Assembly (NCBI GenBank): GCA_963753575.1 | Contig: CAVWCR010000003.1 | Coordinates: forward strand, 1,116,001 to 1,180,000 | Length of the DNA stretch: 64,000 nt | Origin: VAZQ01 sp963753575 | GTDB lineage: Bacteria; Pseudomonadota; Alphaproteobacteria; Rhizobiales; Xanthobacteraceae | Reading direction: 5' to 3' | In this document: one piece after another, positions 61,762-64,000 of the stretch | Layout: each line of letters opens with the position of its first letter | How positions within the stretch are numbered: position 1 is the first letter of the stretch | The notes under the pieces: model-generated | Seen by the model: the letters and a program-made list of their open reading frames with translations, nothing else | The model's database searches: none | Told to the model about the DNA's origin: nothing | Position numbers and translations under genes: made by a program

Positions 61762-64000
61762 TTACTGCGTGTTGGCAGCAAGCACCTTGTGGGCCTGCGG
61801 ACGCTTGTTGATCGCGTTCACGATCATGTCCGGAACCACAGGTGTGCGGTTGAAGTAATGGCCGCCCATCGCATCCGCGATGGCGTTCAAGAGCGCGGCG
61901 CCGGCACAGCCCATGAGCGGCTCGCCGATGCCGCGCGATCCGAGCGGTGCGCTCGGGTCGGCCTTGTCGACCGCGTCCCACCCCATCTCGGATGGCACGT
62001 CGAGGTAGCTCATCGGCTTGGAGGACAAGAGCCCCACATTGGCCGGGAGCCCGATCTGCGGGTCGAGCACATAGTGCTCGCTCCCCGCGAGGCCAAATCC
62101 CATCACGGCGCCGCCCTTGACCTGGGTGGCGAGGCTCATGGGATGCACGACCGTGCCGCAGTCGGCGACCCCTAGATATTCGAGGATCGTCCACTTGCCG
62201 GTCTCGACATCCAGCTCGATCATCATGAAGCCCGCCGCCAGCGCCGGCGGCATGCCGTGGATCGGCAGCTTGTCCTTGGCGACGCCGATCAGGCCCGTCC
62301 CCGCGAGCGCGGCGACCGAGGCCTTGGTCATCGGGTTGAGATCGCCCGGCGCCTCCTTGCCGCTGAACGCCCCGCCGAGCTCGATCGCCCGCTGGGCCGC
62401 CTTGGCATAGGTGAGCGACTTCGATGGATCGGACTTGAGGAACACCTTCTCGCCGCCAATGTCGTAGTCCTCCGGCTTGCCGCCGAGGTCCATCGCCGCG
62501 ATCTTTTGCAGCTTCTCCTTTGCATCCACGGCCGCCACGTAGTTCGTGCGCGACTGGGTGAAGGTCGTGTTACTGCCTACCTGCGGCGAATTCCACGGCA
62601 GATGCTTGCGGCTGTCGCCGCGCTCGAGGATGCAGTTGTCCCAGTTGGCCTTCAGGACCTCAGCCGCCACCCGGGCAGTGCCGGCATAGGAGTAGGTGCC
62701 GAGATTGCCCACACCGGTGTGGATGTGGATCTTGCCATCGGGCGTGATCCGCACGAGCCCGTCAAAGCCGGTCTGGCCGGCCGAATGGAAGGCCGAGCCG
62801 ACGCCGACACCAATCACCTTGCTGCCGCGGCGCTGGCCGGAGAGCTTGGTCTTCTCCTCCCACTTGAAGCGGGCGGCACCCTTCTCCAGCGCGTCCTTGA
62901 GGAAGGCTGAGGTCATCGGCAGCTGCTTCTCGCCGTGCTTGCCGTTCGAGTCGGGCGCGTTGATCAGGCGGATCGCCAGCCGGTCGAGCTTGAGCTGGCG
63001 CGCCGCCTTGTCGAGGATCGGCTCCATCGCGACGGCCGTCTGGTTTTCGCCCGGGCCGCGCTGTGGGCTGCGCGCCGGCGTATTGGTGAGCACCGGCACG
63101 CCACGCCAGCGCATCGCCATCGGCTGATAGACCACCGACAGCGTGTGGCCGAAGTTCTCGAAATCCCAGAAGCCGATGTTGGCGCCGTTCTCGGCCACCA
63201 CATAGGCGTCCATGGCGACGATGCGGCCGTCTTCGCGGAAGCCGACCTTGATGCGGCCTTGGAAACCGGCGCGGCCGCGGCCGATGGCGTACTCCTCGTG
63301 CCGGGCGATACGCATCATCACCGGGCGGTTGATCTTGCGCGACATGTGCGCCGGGATCGACATTTCAGGATAAGCGGTTCCTTTCGAGCCGAAACCGCCG
63401 CCGCAGTATTCCGCCACGAATACCATATCCTTCGGCTGGACCCCGCAATAGCGCGCGAGGCCCGGGACCGCGTTCGACTGGCTTTGCGAGGAGCCGAACA
63501 GGAACACCTTGCCGTTCTGCCAATAGGCCATGGCAGAGCGCGGCTCCATACAGTGATGGCATTGCGAGCCGACGACAAAGGATTCGTCGAGCACGAGCTT
63601 GGCTTGCTTGAAGCCGGCGTCGAGATCGCCGTAGGTCCATTCCTTCGCGGGCTGGCCCATCGGCAGCTTGTCGTCGCCCGCCATGGCGAAGTCGCGCGCC
63701 GTCCACTTGATGGTCTGGTACTTGATGCGCGGATTGGCAACGTTGCCGTCAAGGCGCGCATTCGGGCCGCCCGGATGCAGGCTGTCGAGCGGATCGACCA
63801 CGAACGGCAGCGGCTCATATTCGATCTTGATCAGGTCGATCGCGTCCTGGGCAAGCTGCTCGGTTTCGGCGGCGACCGCGAGGATCGGCTCGCCCACGAA
63901 GTGCGGCTCGTCGGTGAGGATGTGGTTCTGCGGCGGCGGGAACGCCGGCACATCCTTGGCGGTCAGGATGCCGAGCACGCCCTTGAGCTTGAGCGCCGCG
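61762..64000 (-). CDS. Molybdopterin-binding subunit of an aldehyde/xanthine-type dehydrogenase (5' end outside window)
   Basis: At least 745 residues; the frame is open to the right edge, and the N-terminus, including the start of the first domain (ALKLKGVLGILTAKDVPAF), is missing. Cofactor motifs are EYCGGGFGSKGTAYPEM and GQTGFDGLVRITPDGKIHIH. The C-terminal catalytic Glu lies in LGSRGIGEPLMGCAGAALLNA. The subunit oxidises aldehydes or N-heterocycles. It precedes the FAD subunit by 12 bp. A [2Fe-2S] subunit, expected in such enzymes, is not in the window and may lie to the right. Confidence 0.92.
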   Translation of the reverse strand, partial: AALKLKGVLGILTAKDVPAFPPPQNHILTDEPHFVGEPILAVAAETEQLAQDAIDLIKIEYEPLPFVVDPLDSLHPGGPNARLDGNVANPRIKYQTIKWTARDFAMAGDDKLPMGQPAKEWTYGDLDAGFKQAKLVLDESFVVGSQCHHCMEPRSAMAYWQNGKVFLFGSSQSQSNAVPGLARYCGVQPKDMVFVAEYCGGGFGSKGTAYPEMSIPAHMSRKINRPVMMRIARHEEYAIGRGRAGFQGRIKVGFREDGRIVAMDAYVVAENGANIGFWDFENFGHTLSVVYQPMAMRWRGVPVLTNTPARSPQRGPGENQTAVAMEPILDKAARQLKLDRLAIRLINAPDSNGKHGEKQLPMTSAFLKDALEKGAARFKWEEKTKLSGQRRGSKVIGVGVGSAFHSAGQTGFDGLVRITPDGKIHIHTGVGNLGTYSYAGTARVAAEVLKANWDNCILERGDSRKHLPWNSPQVGSNTTFTQSRTNYVAAVDAKEKLQKIAAMDLGGKPEDYDIGGEKVFLKSDPSKSLTYAKAAQRAIELGGAFSGKEAPGDLNPMTKASVAALAGTGLIGVAKDKLPIHGMPPALAAGFMMIELDVETGKWTILEYLGVADCGTVVHPMSLATQVKGGAVMGFGLAGSEHYVLDPQIGLPANVGLLSSKPMSYLDVPSEMGWDAVDKADPSAPLGSRGIGEPLMGCAGAALLNAIADAMGGHYFNRTPVVPDMIVNAINKRPQAHKVLAANTQ

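Overview
The window is high-GC DNA from an alphaproteobacterium, most likely Hyphomicrobiales (Rhizobiales) near the Bradyrhizobium/Rhodopseudomonas/Rhodoplanes/Pseudolabrys group. This is inferred from the glnB-glnA pair behind a sigma-54 type promoter, ctaA beside a DUF2842 gene, many orphan substrate-binding proteins, and several families of intergenic palindromes of the kind seen in that order. No searches were run; all family calls come from reading the translations.

Layout. 1-4.7 kb: C-terminal part of a copper-site-poor multicopper-oxidase-like protein, NAD(P)HX repair enzyme, glnB, glnA, a VOC protein. 4.8-9.3 kb: a membrane GGDEF protein, an unusual three-gene set (exported helical-repeat protein, 4-TM protein, secreted helix-hairpin-helix protein), and a dihydroxyphthalate-decarboxylase-like protein. 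9.4-14 kb: rplM-rpsI, DUF3175, a thioesterase, a GlcG-like exported protein, an enoyl-CoA hydratase, a small Cys-containing exported protein and a CoA-binding protein. 14.1-17.8 kb: a four-gene membrane-protein operon (two tandem repeat-built COG4705-like proteins, an 86-residue protein, a COG4280-like ExxE protein) divergent from an RpiR-type regulator. 17.9-20.6 kb: metY, ctaA, DUF2842. 21-28.6 kb: exopolysaccharide locus (deacetylase, Wzc-like chain-length protein with a degenerate kinase domain, glycosyltransferase, WcaJ-like initiating transferase, polymerase/ligase).

28.6-29.9 kb: tRNA-Pro(GGG) whose 3' end is repeated 1.2 kb downstream, bounding a miniature integrase-less island with two small genes. 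30-34.2 kb: SsuABC-type ABC operon plus a cupin gene. 34.2-37.3 kb: an IS91-family element with a tyrosine recombinase. 37.3-41.4 kb: a cytochrome c/beta-propeller fusion, a PanB-like protein with altered active site, and a hydrolase with a Cys nucleophile. 41.4-45.1 kb: an RTX-type repeat gene split by an IS5-type element; 15-bp terminal repeats and a 6-bp target duplication define the insertion exactly, and in-silico removal restores a 634-residue frame. 45.1-49 kb: a nested palindrome, DUF488, an alpha/beta hydrolase, and an adenylation-carrier protein whose carrier domain lacks its serine and whose frame may be cut by a TGA. 49-59.4 kb: methyltransferase, GlcG-like protein, orphan binding proteins, Zn-dehydrogenase, GST, aldo/keto reductase, amidohydrolase, separated by palindromic repeats. 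59.5-64 kb: an operon for a PaoBC-type molybdenum hydroxylase (4Fe-4S-type FAD subunit, Mo subunit running off the right edge) with a cytochrome b, a 53-residue membrane protein and a small conserved protein.

Main themes: nitrogen control, polysaccharide export, oxidative catabolism with uptake-type binding proteins, and recent mobile-element activity. The best candidates for something undescribed are the COG4705/COG4280 membrane operon, the helical-repeat/HhH cluster at 6.5-8.2 kb, the tRNA-Pro mini-island, and the Mo-hydroxylase/cytochrome b operon.
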